A DNA stretch of 64,000 bases from Paulinella micropora. Taxonomy: Eukaryota > Cercozoa > Imbricatea > Euglyphida > Paulinellidae. The notes beneath the pieces are model-generated. The model saw only the letters and a program-made list of their open reading frames with translations, ran no database searches and had not been told where the DNA came from. The position numbers were made by a program, and so were the translations under genes. How positions within the stretch are numbered: the stretch's first letter is position 1; each line of letters opens with the position of its first letter. Below, piece after piece: positions 56,301 through 64,000 of the stretch. The stretch spans positions 17,501 to 81,500 of the forward strand of contig WBZZ01006529.1 of assembly GCA_019918135.1 (NCBI GenBank), in the 5' to 3' direction.

Positions 56301-56521
56301 TCCAGGTCGGGGATATTGTACTATTGTACCATCCTCAAGTCCCGAAGGGAGTCAGCTCTAAGCTGTTCACTCACTGGAAAGGACCTTATCAGATTATGGA
56401 ACAGACGGGACCTCTGAATTACAAGATCAGGGGTAGAGGGAAGGTGCAAATTGTGAATGTAAGAAGGCTGATTAAGTATGATCCCTTCTTACTGGAAGAT
56501 GAATCCGTTGGGAGGCGTTAA
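53348..56521 (+). CDS. pol: Pol: reverse transcriptase, RNase H, integrase
   Basis: 1057 aa. RT: VNYARVN, FYSVIDLKNGFWQIPL, LPMGLKQAPGLFQ and the YIDDIIVYS active-site box (about 235). RNase H: FVVDTDASKFAIGAVL (about 378), REALAVVWAL and TDHHNLLWL. Integrase: zinc domain H...H...CIPCK (about 700-740), core HIDHVGPF ... ICSDRGSDFNNE and NGKIERVHRPL, and a GPY/F-type end (HWKGPYQIMEQTGPLNYKI). The order RT-RH-IN is diagnostic of Ty3/gypsy. No chromodomain is seen. Confidence 0.92.
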   Translation: MKISRGGAENLKRRSRHGEEKELLKAKLEANKEIFDPPHAGGVKPEDFTAVIYKIPGAEPSPAPRRANLSIHEAKIAEELARQLLNEDFIERSTSSIVSQPRIVPKPGGEWRLTVNYARVNKVLEEERNPLPTLEEGRRVLRNAKFYSVIDLKNGFWQIPLEEKSRWLTAFLVGMEIYQWKVLPMGLKQAPGLFQKAMQKMLSSQYDDLSDGGLMRRRGQKAGEYAFCYIDDIIVYSNIMEEHIDHLSDIFRRIGAFGLKCNLKKCQLAKTSVTYLGYEISHNRVSISKEKREEIMNRPIPKNRTELHSFLAMAQYYSQFIPDWGATRAKVEKMIDFGDFEKWDEEALQAFHALKDLIYKDPKDGGLVLTMPDFTKQFVVDTDASKFAIGAVLQQEDEEKKLRPIMFISRKLCAAERNYCTRQREALAVVWALKRLREYLWGGPQFTVRTDHHNLLWLMNHEQTGRLARWQAFLSCFDFTMVHLPGKRNVVADSLSRLEFNSEVSALVSTVEMEDLSTDKVYEVSHIEAMEMASGVRYDRTGLRYSPQGPDHGICCELHTQEDAEWSYEVYENAKANIREEEETQDVYAEPPQERRSDLDDDPERIGVRLEDGTIHIASPTAWRQQQAQDPEFKELIQLYQNPDELRMTKAIKDQMKEMGWRDDLLWYKGLHGRYASQPDKWTLWVPESLRRFIFVAAHNCPLLAHPGRQRTHMFVARRFWWKKMKEEIDQAVDACIPCKINKTPLKANFGLIGEFPLHAGMFEFMHIDHVGPFPESKDGYKYLLTAIDRATNYVWIIPVKDVTGKTTAEALIDRIISQIGVPRKICSDRGSDFNNEVIDKLSKYYGMKWQYVTAYNPRANGKIERVHRPLKASLKMYCTKKENQRAWVEAAPSFAFAMNCLPSTALGGSKSSISPYQLVYGREPDIPTSLLHPKDTWADADELFGMRLRVKMEAEQIVRAHREAERRKTDAEGVRQAHLDQIKFQVGDIVLLYHPQVPKGVSSKLFTHWKGPYQIMEQTGPLNYKIRGRGKVQIVNVRRLIKYDPFLLEDESVGRR

Positions 56522-56526
56522 AACGG

Positions 56527-57369
56527 ATGAAGGATGATTTCAAAGAGGTGCCGCCCATCCACAAGGAGGCTGGCATAGACCAAGACGATGCTTATCGGGC
56601 ACCGATAGCTGAGAAGGAGGAGAGTGAGGTGGACAGCAAGGAGAAGACTGACCGCATAAGCGCGGTGGGGACTCAGTCCAAGTCTCCGCGAGAGCATAGC
56701 GGAAAGAAGGAGAAGATCACAGAGGCGCAGCTAAGGAGAGCGCGGAATGATCTTGTCAACGACCAACCGAGGAAGGCGATGAGGTCGATGAGATCAAAGG
56801 ACGTCCACCAGGAGGAGGAGGGGACGGACACTGACCCAAACGCGGGCAACGTTGAGATTGTCCATGAGCGATGGAAGGAAGGCGATGCGATAGCAACCAT
56901 CGCATGGGTGAAAAATGTTTTCTATCTGATGAGACCAGCGGAACAACATGTCGCTGATGACACTCTCTCAGACTTATACTTGATGCGGGTCGTGGCGGTC
57001 CCACGACAGATGCGTTTCACACGGACACTCAAAATATCATCAGCCGCAAAGATAGTACAACCGATACTCCAGTTCTGGAGAAGTATGGACCCGGTTGAGG
57101 TTCCAAAGGCAAGACATTATCTGCCAGTATATAAAGACGCAAAAAGTCTCGAGACATGGGATGATACAATTACTCCCAGAGACAAGGATTACACTGCGTG
57201 GACCATTCAGACACTGCCAAGAGGAGTGCTTGATGTCCCTTTTGAATTATCGTTGGGCGGAATCCCTAATAAGATCTGGGACATTCTCGAACAGTCAAAG
57301 TTCGATCTGACTTTTGTTGGTGGTCCTCCACCAGGCAAAGAAATCCGCGCCAGACGACGAAGGCAGTGA
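56527..57369 (+). CDS. Extra frame after integrase
   Basis: 280 aa, five bases after pol. The N-terminal half is charged and disordered; the C-terminal half is globular (IVHERWKEGDAIATIAWVKN ... SLGGIPNKIWDILEQ). No signal peptide or transmembrane helix, so not a typical envelope. Possibly an accessory or captured host protein; unknown. Confidence 0.55.
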   Translation: MKDDFKEVPPIHKEAGIDQDDAYRAPIAEKEESEVDSKEKTDRISAVGTQSKSPREHSGKKEKITEAQLRRARNDLVNDQPRKAMRSMRSKDVHQEEEGTDTDPNAGNVEIVHERWKEGDAIATIAWVKNVFYLMRPAEQHVADDTLSDLYLMRVVAVPRQMRFTRTLKISSAAKIVQPILQFWRSMDPVEVPKARHYLPVYKDAKSLETWDDTITPRDKDYTAWTIQTLPRGVLDVPFELSLGGIPNKIWDILEQSKFDLTFVGGPPPGKEIRARRRRQ

Positions 57370-58200
57370 CAAAGAAACTATTTTTCTTTATGCGTCTCAA
57401 ATAAACTGATTGATTGCCCACGGCGTATCATGATTTGATCATGCATCATCAGTTATCAATATGAATATTAAAAAGACTCAGTGATATAACTTGGCATTCG
57501 ATCGCAACATACGAGTGCGAAAGGTCGATCGACGATGATACTACACCGTATACGGGGATCGCTAGTGTATTGAGCGATGGTGTTCCCGGGTATGACCCTT
57601 TCCAAGTCCTGGGATGATGTTCTCGAAAATGAAATGTTCTCTGAAACTTTCATTAAATTATTTTTTACGATAGATTATATACTGTCGTACCTGAGCACGG
57701 TCAATCTCTACTTGTGTCGGTATATCGCAGGGTCGGGTACATACACCTCGACTTCGGATATAGCTATTAGGACTGGCCCCCTAATACTATATCATAGGAT
57801 ATCCGCCTTATACAAGGGTATGTCATTAAAAAAGACAATGTACTTACGATCTCCCTGTGAATAATAATAATAATAATGATAATGATAAGAAGAAGAAGGA
57901 GATCAAAGGGGGAATCGTACTACAGCACCACGTTGCTTGTATTTTTTTATTAATAGTACGTTTGTTCTTGACATACTGCCGAAAAAAAAAAAATTTGAGG
58001 GGAAGGAGTTCAAAATTTACAAGAAAGGCTAGAGAATCCGCTTTGACGTGCCGTATGAGGATATATTTATCGTCTTTTAGCGTCTATCCGTGGGTCGATG
58101 CGCTGTGTGGCATGACTCCATAGCGCATACTATTTGCAGAAAGAAATCAGAAGGTGTATGACGAAAATGCTATTTCCGTCATAAAATCGGGAGGGGGTAC
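57370..58200 (+). other. 3-prime untranslated region and polypurine tract
   Basis: 830 bases without a supported gene. Purine runs at about 57885-57910 (AAGAAGAAGAAGG) and GGGAGGGGG at 58189-58196, immediately before the 3-prime LTR; the latter is the likely plus-strand primer. Confidence 0.5.
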
Positions 58201-58437
58201 TGTAGGCATCACCCCCCGGATAGCCGGTAAAAAATACCTTTTCCTGGTGACAGGTGCACCAGCTTGTTTTTCAGTATTATTTGTCCGGATTGGACCTGAT
58301 GCCATTTTATTCCTGGTCTGTTGCCGTTTTCCTTTTTGGCTTCACTGAGCTAATACAACGAGACATCATTCTCATTCTTGAGGACTGTGTTTGGTTGTAT
58401 TACCGACTTTTTACGAGCTATCGTTGGGGGCATTACA
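58201..58437 (+). repeat. 3-prime LTR
   Basis: 237 bp, pairs with 47851-48087. Confidence 0.95.
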
Positions 58438-59412
58438 ATATTACTTTCATGTATGTGGCATACGTACAGAAGATACGTGACAACATTACATACATGCATA
58501 CACATTACTACTAGTGACATACATACACACATACCGTGAGTTACTGCATACATACATACATACATACATAGCATACATACCATACATACATACACTTTGA
58601 CCCTGCGCTTGTCTCAGCTGTCAACAGTAACTGTGCTATCAATGCGCTCAATCTGTCCATCCTATCATAGCCTAATCTGTCAAATATTATAAACTTGATA
58701 TATAATAATTTGTATCATATCATAATCATTATATATATTAGTGAAGAATATTCATATCTAGATCTAAAACAAATTAAAATGTGTGATTTCACTGAAATTA
58801 TGATATTATTAATACTACTATAGCATTTGAACTCAAGGTGGCACATTGACGTCCGCAGTTGAATCATAGTAACAAATTACTGTCACCTGGAATTGAAAAG
58901 TTGTGGAGGGTTGTGCGCACAGCTTGGTTGTCACAGTGAAAGCCAACGTCGCCCAACCCCTCAGACACTGGGTTTCAATTGATATTAATAGTATTGTATT
59001 TTTTTGCTGGAATTGAAAAGTTGTGAAGTGTTGTGCGCACAGCTTGGTTGTCACAGTGAAAGCCAACGTCGCACAACCCCTCAGACACTGGGTTTCGATA
59101 TTAATAGTATTGTATTTTTTGGAGGACGGTCCCGTGCCTTATTAATATTACAATAAATACTATAGTTAGTAAAATTTGTAACTACCGTGCCAATATTAAT
59201 ACTAGGTCAATGGTGATACAGGATAAAACCGCAGCTATAGTAAGTCACGTACAAACTCAGTATGACACTCACTTCGAACTTTCAAATCATAACAATTTGC
59301 AAGCCTCCCGAGCCGATACTACTACTATAAAATGAAAGCTTTTCACGTACATATATATTATTTCGCTAATACACTTAAGAAGTTGACACTCACCAACAGT
59401 GAAGAAAAATTA
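58438..59412. repeat. AT-rich DNA with a 120-bp tandem duplication
   Basis: CATA microsatellite to about 58585, then unique AT-rich sequence. A 120-bp unit at 58887-59006 is repeated at 59007-59121 with few changes (CTGGAATTGAAAAGTTGTG ... TATTGTATTTTTT). No gene seen. Confidence 0.8.
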
Positions 59413-59686
59413 TTGCTGTTGACATTCAAGACAACAACAAAAATTAGTTTTTCATTTTTGTGTCAGATTTTCATTTTTGTGACAGTTTTTCATTTTTGTG
59501 ACAAAAATTCAAATTTTCAAATTTAACGGTAACATTTCGCGAAAATTTACGATATTTTGCGGACGAATATAGCAGTTAATTTGAAAAATTCAAATTTTCA
59601 CCCAAAATCAAAATTCCAACCAAAACTGAAATTCCAACCAAAACAGAAAAATCAATTTTTTTTGTTGTCTTGAATGTCAACAGCAA
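59413..59686. mobile_element. MITE copy 1 with TA duplication
   Basis: 274 bp with terminal inverted repeats beginning TTGCTGTTGACATTCAAGAC, flanked by TA on both sides. No coding capacity. Inner sequence is made of A/T-rich segments such as AATTCAAATTTTC. TA target and small size suggest a Tc1/mariner-mobilised MITE. Confidence 0.75.
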
Positions 59687-59873
59687 TATGTGGCACCGGG
59701 GCACAAGACTGTCACGCCAGGTCGGAGTGGTCGAAAGCTGCTCGGTGGCAGCGGCTAGGAACTTGAAGTCACACAGCGCGTGCCGCAGGTGACTCTAACA
59801 TTAACAGTCGCACAGTGACTCCCGACTCATGATTACGAACAGTAGGCGAAATTTGAACGCCGGGCCCGTAGTA

Positions 59874-60155
59874 TTACTGACGACATTCAAGAGAAAAAAA
59901 ATTGATTTTGGTTGGCCCTTGAATTTTAATTTTGGTTGGAATTTTCATTTTGCCACGGTTGGAAATTTGAAGTTGAAGTTTCAAATTGACGGTTATATTC
60001 GTACGCAAAATATAGTAAATTTTCGCGAAATGTTACAGTTAAATTGGAAAATTTGAATTTTTGCCACAAAAACGAAAAACTGACACAAAATTTAAATTCC
60101 AACCAAAATCCGACCGAAAAATTGATTTTTTTCCCCTCTTGAATGTCGTCAGTAA
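59874..60155. mobile_element. MITE copy 2 with TA duplication
   Basis: 282 bp, inverted repeats beginning TTACTGACGACATTCAAGAG, TA on both sides. The inner part resembles copy 1 (AATTTTCGCGAAATGTTAC, AATTCCAACCAAAA). A third end-like sequence (TTACTGCGGACAATCAAGAG) starts at 60158, directly after it. Confidence 0.75.
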
Positions 60156-60343
60156 TATTACTGCGGACAATCAAGAGGAAAAATCTTTATCGTTTTTTAG
60201 TTAATACTCAAAATAAGAATTAGTGACCGGAATAAGAAATAGTACTTAATTTTTGAATTAATTTTCAAGTTAAGAATTAACAAGTCAGTGTCAGTCTCAG
60301 ATTCTAGAGATTATTTAAGAAGCTTCCCTTCCAGAACAAGCCC

Positions 60344-60562
60344 GTGCGACAGCCCATGCTGCCCTTGGCGGGGCTCGGCGCGCAGCTGTGCACACGCGAC
60401 GCGCTGCTCTGGGGGCTGGCGCACAAGCCCCACGAATACTGGCCCGCCCAGGTTCGGGTGCTTCCGGTTGTCCAGCCCGCTAGCGCGAGACGACTGTCTT
60501 GCAGCAAAAAAAAGATTCTGACTGCAAACACGGACGGAAATGGAGGGGGTGGTAAGGAGTAG
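60344..60562 (+). CDS. Possible PWWP-like host exon
   Basis: 72-aa frame in a GC-rich island. TRDALLWGLAHKPHEYWPAQVRVL recalls the first strands of a PWWP/Tudor domain (usually D-L-V-W-x-K ... W-P-A). No splice sites were confirmed; the upstream half of the exon may be missing. Confidence 0.25.
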   Translation: MRQPMLPLAGLGAQLCTRDALLWGLAHKPHEYWPAQVRVLPVVQPASARRLSCSKKKILTANTDGNGGGGKE

Positions 60563-60774
60563 TTTGTAGAGAGCTTGTCGGCAATTTCCTACGCGAGCGG
60601 CGACACCACAATCCTAACCTAGTCTTCAATCTCACTAACAGAAACAACCAACAAAAAAGCCTGTATATCGAATACGTAAAAAACAGTACTGGCTCAAGGC
60701 AGCACCCGTGCCCTGCCTACGACGGCTGTACCCATGATAGTAACAACGCGTACATCAGCGCCTGCGATGAATTC

Positions 60775-62928
60775 ATGCACGTGTCCGTCCTCTGCCTTGC
60801 AGAGGCATGCAGGAGACGGGGCCCGGCTATTTTTGAGCTAGGAGATGGCAAACAGGGTCAGGGCGGCAGCCAGCGCTTGGATTCGAGGGGCACAGAAGGT
60901 AGCAAGGAGGGAGAGTCGCAGGGGATCGACGATGTGCAGGAGCGGGAGGAGGGTGAGAAGGATGGTGACGAAGAAGAAGACGACGAGGAGGAAGACGACG
61001 AGGCTTTGGAAAGAAACGACAGGAAGTATCATGCACGGCTGGAGGGCCTCTTATCCCAGCTTACTCCTCTTGCACGGCCTGCCAAGCTGGATTATGTTGG
61101 ACAAGATCTGCCGTACGGGAGATTTGAAGAGGCCTGCCAAAAGAGGAAACGCACAGTGAGTAAGGCGGTAAAGCTTTTCATGAAATATTGGCAAGGGGAA
61201 GCCGCCGCCAAGCGCAGGTTCAAGCCACTACAGAAAAAGGCCGACGATTCGGGGGAAGATTCAAAGGAGAACTCGGAGGAGGATTCGGAAGAGGAGAACT
61301 CCTGGGAAGACACGTTCGAGGAACGGTACGAAGATGCACGGGAAGAGCTTACGCAAAGGCTAACGCTGTTTATGAATGATTACTTGTGCCAAATCTCAGG
61401 AACAAGCAAAGAGGCAGTCGCAGTGTTCTGGGGGCTGGGGGCAGAGAGGGAGTGGATACTAAAACCAATTAACGATGTTAAGCACCAAGGAGATGATTTG
61501 AAAATAGAGCTGCCCCCGCTCTTAATCAAAGCAAAGACCAAAGGACGCAAGGAGACTCGCGGGAGTGTCAGACCCGACAGAGGTTTGAAGACCACCTTTC
61601 GTAGGGCTTGGCTCCAAAACACCAAACGCAGAGTCGCCAAAGGTATTGACTTTTACACTGACCCAACGGAAGAGGCTGTGCATAATAAGCGCTACAGCGA
61701 ATGCCTGACCAACAAACTAAATGGGTTCACGGGGTTTCGGGTTTCGACTCAGCAGGTTCAAAAGTACATGCAAACACACTGGCTCGACGCGGCAGAAATG
61801 GACCGGCTTGCATCTCCTTTCCGCGACTATGTGCACGACATCATTGCGGGAGGCATGACACAAATGTACCTCTACCTCTTGAAATGGCTGTACAGTCTGC
61901 TGCGCCAAGGACAGAAACCTGAGCAGGCTTGCGTGTTCATCTCCGAGCCAGGAGCAGGCAAGTGTACTCTGGTCGAGCTGCTTGCACGTGTCATCGGAGA
62001 ACAATAGGTATTTGTTTCAAGCAAACCTGATGAACTAACGGGCAAGCACAACTTGCACCTGGGTTTTAAAGTGCTAGTTGTCAGCGAAGAGGCTGTGCAT
62101 AGCACCAACAAGGTCGGGTCCAACGCTATGAAAGAAAAGATAACTTCAAAAAGACTAAACATCAATCCCAAGTTCATGCCCTTGTTTTCCGTTAGAGATC
62201 CGAGCGGGCTATTCTTTAATAGCAATCACGATGACACTGTACTCGTGGAGAGAGGCGACCGTCGCTATATTTTTTTCCCAGTGTCCAACAAATTTGCTAA
62301 TCGCATACGCACAACATCGGCCCAGGAGTACTTTGCACGCCTTCATGCCCTGCCTGATGAGGTGCTAGCCTGGCAATTCTTTTGCTCTCAGGACCCGCGG
62401 GTCGATAAGGTCGACCTCCGCCGGGATGCGCGGTACGATACAGAAATTTTCTGGAATAGTGCGTACACCAGCAGCCCTTGCACGTTCAGTTCTTGTACCA
62501 CACCGTCAAGAATAGCAACTTCCTCGATGAAGTCGAGGGGCCTGTGCACTGGACGCCCAAGGACTGGCACAAAAGTTACAACATCTGGTGCACGCTCAAC
62601 CGAAATGGGCATTTCACGGCGAAGAACATTGTCACCTTTGAGAAAAGCCTTGAAACCTATCTACGATGGGATTCGCAGGCCAAACATCTGCTGGCCGAGG
62701 TCTCTCAGGAGGAACAGGTGCAGCACGTCAGGGCCCAAATCACTGGCGTGTATAATGCGCGATACTCTTGAATCAAGAAAGAAAGCAAGCCGAAACCACA
62801 TGCACTTTTTGTTAAAACTTAAGAAGTTACGTTCACACCCTCGCTGTGTGTTTAGCACCAGACAGACAAAACGAATCTCTGCTTGTTCACAAAAAAGAGA
62901 CAGAAGGGCAGGACGTTTTTCGCGCTAA
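60775..62928 (+). mobile_element. Decayed virus-derived locus with SF3-like helicase
   Basis: A GC-rich locus. A charged N-terminal region (Asp/Glu tracts, about 60930-61330) is followed by a helicase module: a Walker A-like SEPGAGKCT near 61950, then LGFKVLVVSEEA, MKEKITSKRLNI and GDRRYIFFPVSNKF between 62060 and 62300. This order is that of SF3/D5-type or DUF5906-type primase-helicases of NCLDVs, virophages and PLVs. The locus is broken, with about two breaks. No capsid gene is seen nearby, so the parent element is not identified. Older than E1 and E2. Confidence 0.6.
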
Positions 62929-63174
62929 TTGTTTTATGGTGGTGGTGGTGGGGGGGGGGGGGGAAGTTCAACACAGAATAATGGAGATAAATACAGCATG
63001 TGTTTTATCATAATATCCTTGCTTTTCCCTGGACATTTTGAACTACCTCATTCTTTGACATTATTTTTATCAAAACTTATGATTTCCTGTAACTCTGTTG
63101 TTTTTTTCTTTTCGGCCGGACGTGCGATAGGGGGGGGGGGGGGGCGGGGTGCTACAGCCGACTAACCGACTTAC
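62929..63174. other. G-run-bearing spacer
   Basis: Two long G tracts (about 62938-62963 and 63131-63150) on the plus strand, each preceded by ordinary sequence. They could form G-quadruplexes and may also be poorly determined lengths. The region may be intron of the minus-strand exon at 63175-63277. Confidence 0.5.
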
Positions 63175-63277
63175 CTGCACGCTGCGTCTCGTCTTGTGCG
63201 CCCTGGTAGTCGCGGTCTCGCGCGACGTCAGTAATAGCCCAACTAATGAGTAGCGCGAGGGACAGGGCGCGAACCAT
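63175..63277 (-). CDS. Possible first exon with signal peptide (host)
   Basis: On the minus strand the ATG at 63277 opens VRALSLALLISWAITDVARD, a good signal peptide. The coding stretch runs 34 codons plus one base to GCAG|GTAAGT, a strong splice donor at 63175/63174. Later exons would lie at lower coordinates and are not recognised. Small, so chance is possible. Confidence 0.35.
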
Positions 63278-63670
63278 ACGATGGAAGGAGTAGCTGTAGC
63301 GGGGTATTTGCAAAGCCTAGCACAGTCGACAAACTAAACTAAGAACAATACACTCAGAACATGCTTTTTTTTCTTCAGATACTTGCAGTCCGCAGCGGCG
63401 TGAGTGTGCGCGTCAGAGGGATAGGCACGAGCTCTGACGGAAGATAGCACAAGCAGGAGGCAGGCACCATGGGCCGGCTGCTTGGCTGGCATGATCGGAC
63501 TCATAGGCGCTACCGGCGGGTCGCTATCCAGGCGTGTGGCACGCGGTAAGGAGCAGCCCAGCTGGTCGTGCATAAGGTAGGATAGCAGCAGAGCACAGCT
63601 GGATGCTCCTGCAGCCCAGAGGTCAGCGGGCACTCTCGCAAGGAGCTCCTTACGCCCTGCGCTTGTTCTT
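63278..63670. other. GC-rich region upstream of the exon
   Basis: No supported gene. Open frames here are GC-driven and lack domain patterns. It may contain the promoter of the signal-peptide exon. Confidence 0.4.
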
Positions 63671-64000
63671 GTCAAAAAGGTCTGTCGGGAAAGATCGGCG
63701 GGCTGGGGATTTTTCTGTCAGCTTGTGCCAAACTTTTCCCCGCCCGCCGATCTTCTCCCAAAAGCTCTCGATATTTAAGGCCGTTGCCTTTCTTCGCAGC
63801 CAAAATTTTCTTGGGCACAGGTTAAACCAGGCAAACTTGGCGCCAAGCGGCAAGGGGGGCGTCGGAGGGGGGGGGCCGCCTTATTTCGGTTAACGGTTGG
63901 GGCACCAGCCCGTCCGCAAACTGCGGCGCTTTTTTAGCCACAAATGTTGGCCAAAAGACGTTTCGGCATCGGCCTCAAAGGTCAAAAAGGTCTGTCGGGA
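63671..64000. repeat. 310-bp-spaced repeat reaching the window end
   Basis: GTCAAAAAGGTCTGTCGGGA occurs at 63671-63690 and again at 63981-64000, 310 bases apart. An inverted repeat follows the first copy (AAGATCGGCGGGC 63691-63703, GCCCGCCGATCTT 63742-63754). This could be a tandem unit continuing outside the window or the ends of another element. Confidence 0.55.

Larger units (their letters stand above)
47851..58437 (+). mobile_element. Ty3/gypsy-type LTR retrotransposon
   Basis: A 10.6-kb element with 237-bp LTRs (47851-48087, 58201-58437) that begin TG and end CA and differ at about two positions, so insertion is recent. ATAT stands on both outer sides as a likely short target duplication. 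The order gag, protease, RT, RNase H, integrase identifies Ty3/gypsy (Metaviridae). Reading frames are long and it looks whole. Extra features: an RGG-rich gag with a CCCH finger and an additional frame after the integrase. Confidence 0.93.

Noticed and set aside
56527-57369. Retroviral envelope
   Set aside because: No signal peptide, no transmembrane helix and no furin-like site in the 280-aa frame.
63334-63893. Frames of 96 and 113 aa near the window end
   Set aside because: GC-driven, no recognised domain, and partly inside the 310-bp repeat.

Overview
The window is eukaryotic nuclear DNA that looks algal or protist. It holds long pentanucleotide and tetranucleotide arrays, introns of about 50 bases with GT-AG ends, a Ty3/gypsy-type LTR retrotransposon, a SAM-RING gene, and two complete-length Polinton-like virus (PLV) integrations. 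The species cannot be fixed from the sequence. The two PLVs are A+T-rich; the host pieces and the older helicase-bearing locus to the right are clearly richer in G+C.

Layout. 1-1790: degenerate pentamer arrays. 1791-2094: diverged host satellite of about 170 bp period. 2095-23215: PLV element E1, with identical 154-bp terminal inverted repeats (TIRs) and 6-bp target duplication TAACAA. 23222-23694: host spacer. 23701-44480: PLV element E2 in the opposite orientation, with 307-bp TIRs (about 3 differences) and target duplication AGTCTG. 44487-46480: host sequence and microsatellite arrays that mirror the left flank. 47154-47774: SAM-RING gene. 47851-58437: LTR retrotransposon with two nearly identical 237-bp LTRs. 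58438-60340: AT-rich DNA with a 120-bp duplication and two MITEs. 60775-62928: decayed locus with a virus-type superfamily 3-like helicase. 63175-63277: possible signal-peptide exon. 63671-64000: a 310-bp-spaced repeat at the window edge.

E1 and E2 share one gene plan: protein-type DNA polymerase B with an OTU-like N-terminal domain, a small DUF3820-like protein, a virion surface protein, major capsid protein, penton, adenain-type protease, small basic protein, packaging ATPase, a 120-aa protein, a two-helix membrane protein, an S74-type fibre, an acidic protein and a retroviral-type integrase. A secreted cysteine-rich protein runs on the opposite strand inside the virion cluster in both. ATPase, penton, protease domain and membrane protein are nearly the same in the two; polymerase, capsid and fibre tip are much more different, so the elements are mosaics. 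E1 looks whole; E2 looks nearly whole with about four breaks.

The most unusual signal is a set of paired hairpin modules, GATATT...AACATCG then spacer then CGATGTT...AATATC. Their outer ends sit directly on stop and start codons. They are present at some gene junctions in one element and absent from the same junctions in the other, and one lies in frame inside the E2 protease gene. A second family of 20-bp perfect palindromes (ATCTC...GAGAT) is scattered between and inside genes. Both elements also carry an intron-containing gene next to the integrase-side terminus.
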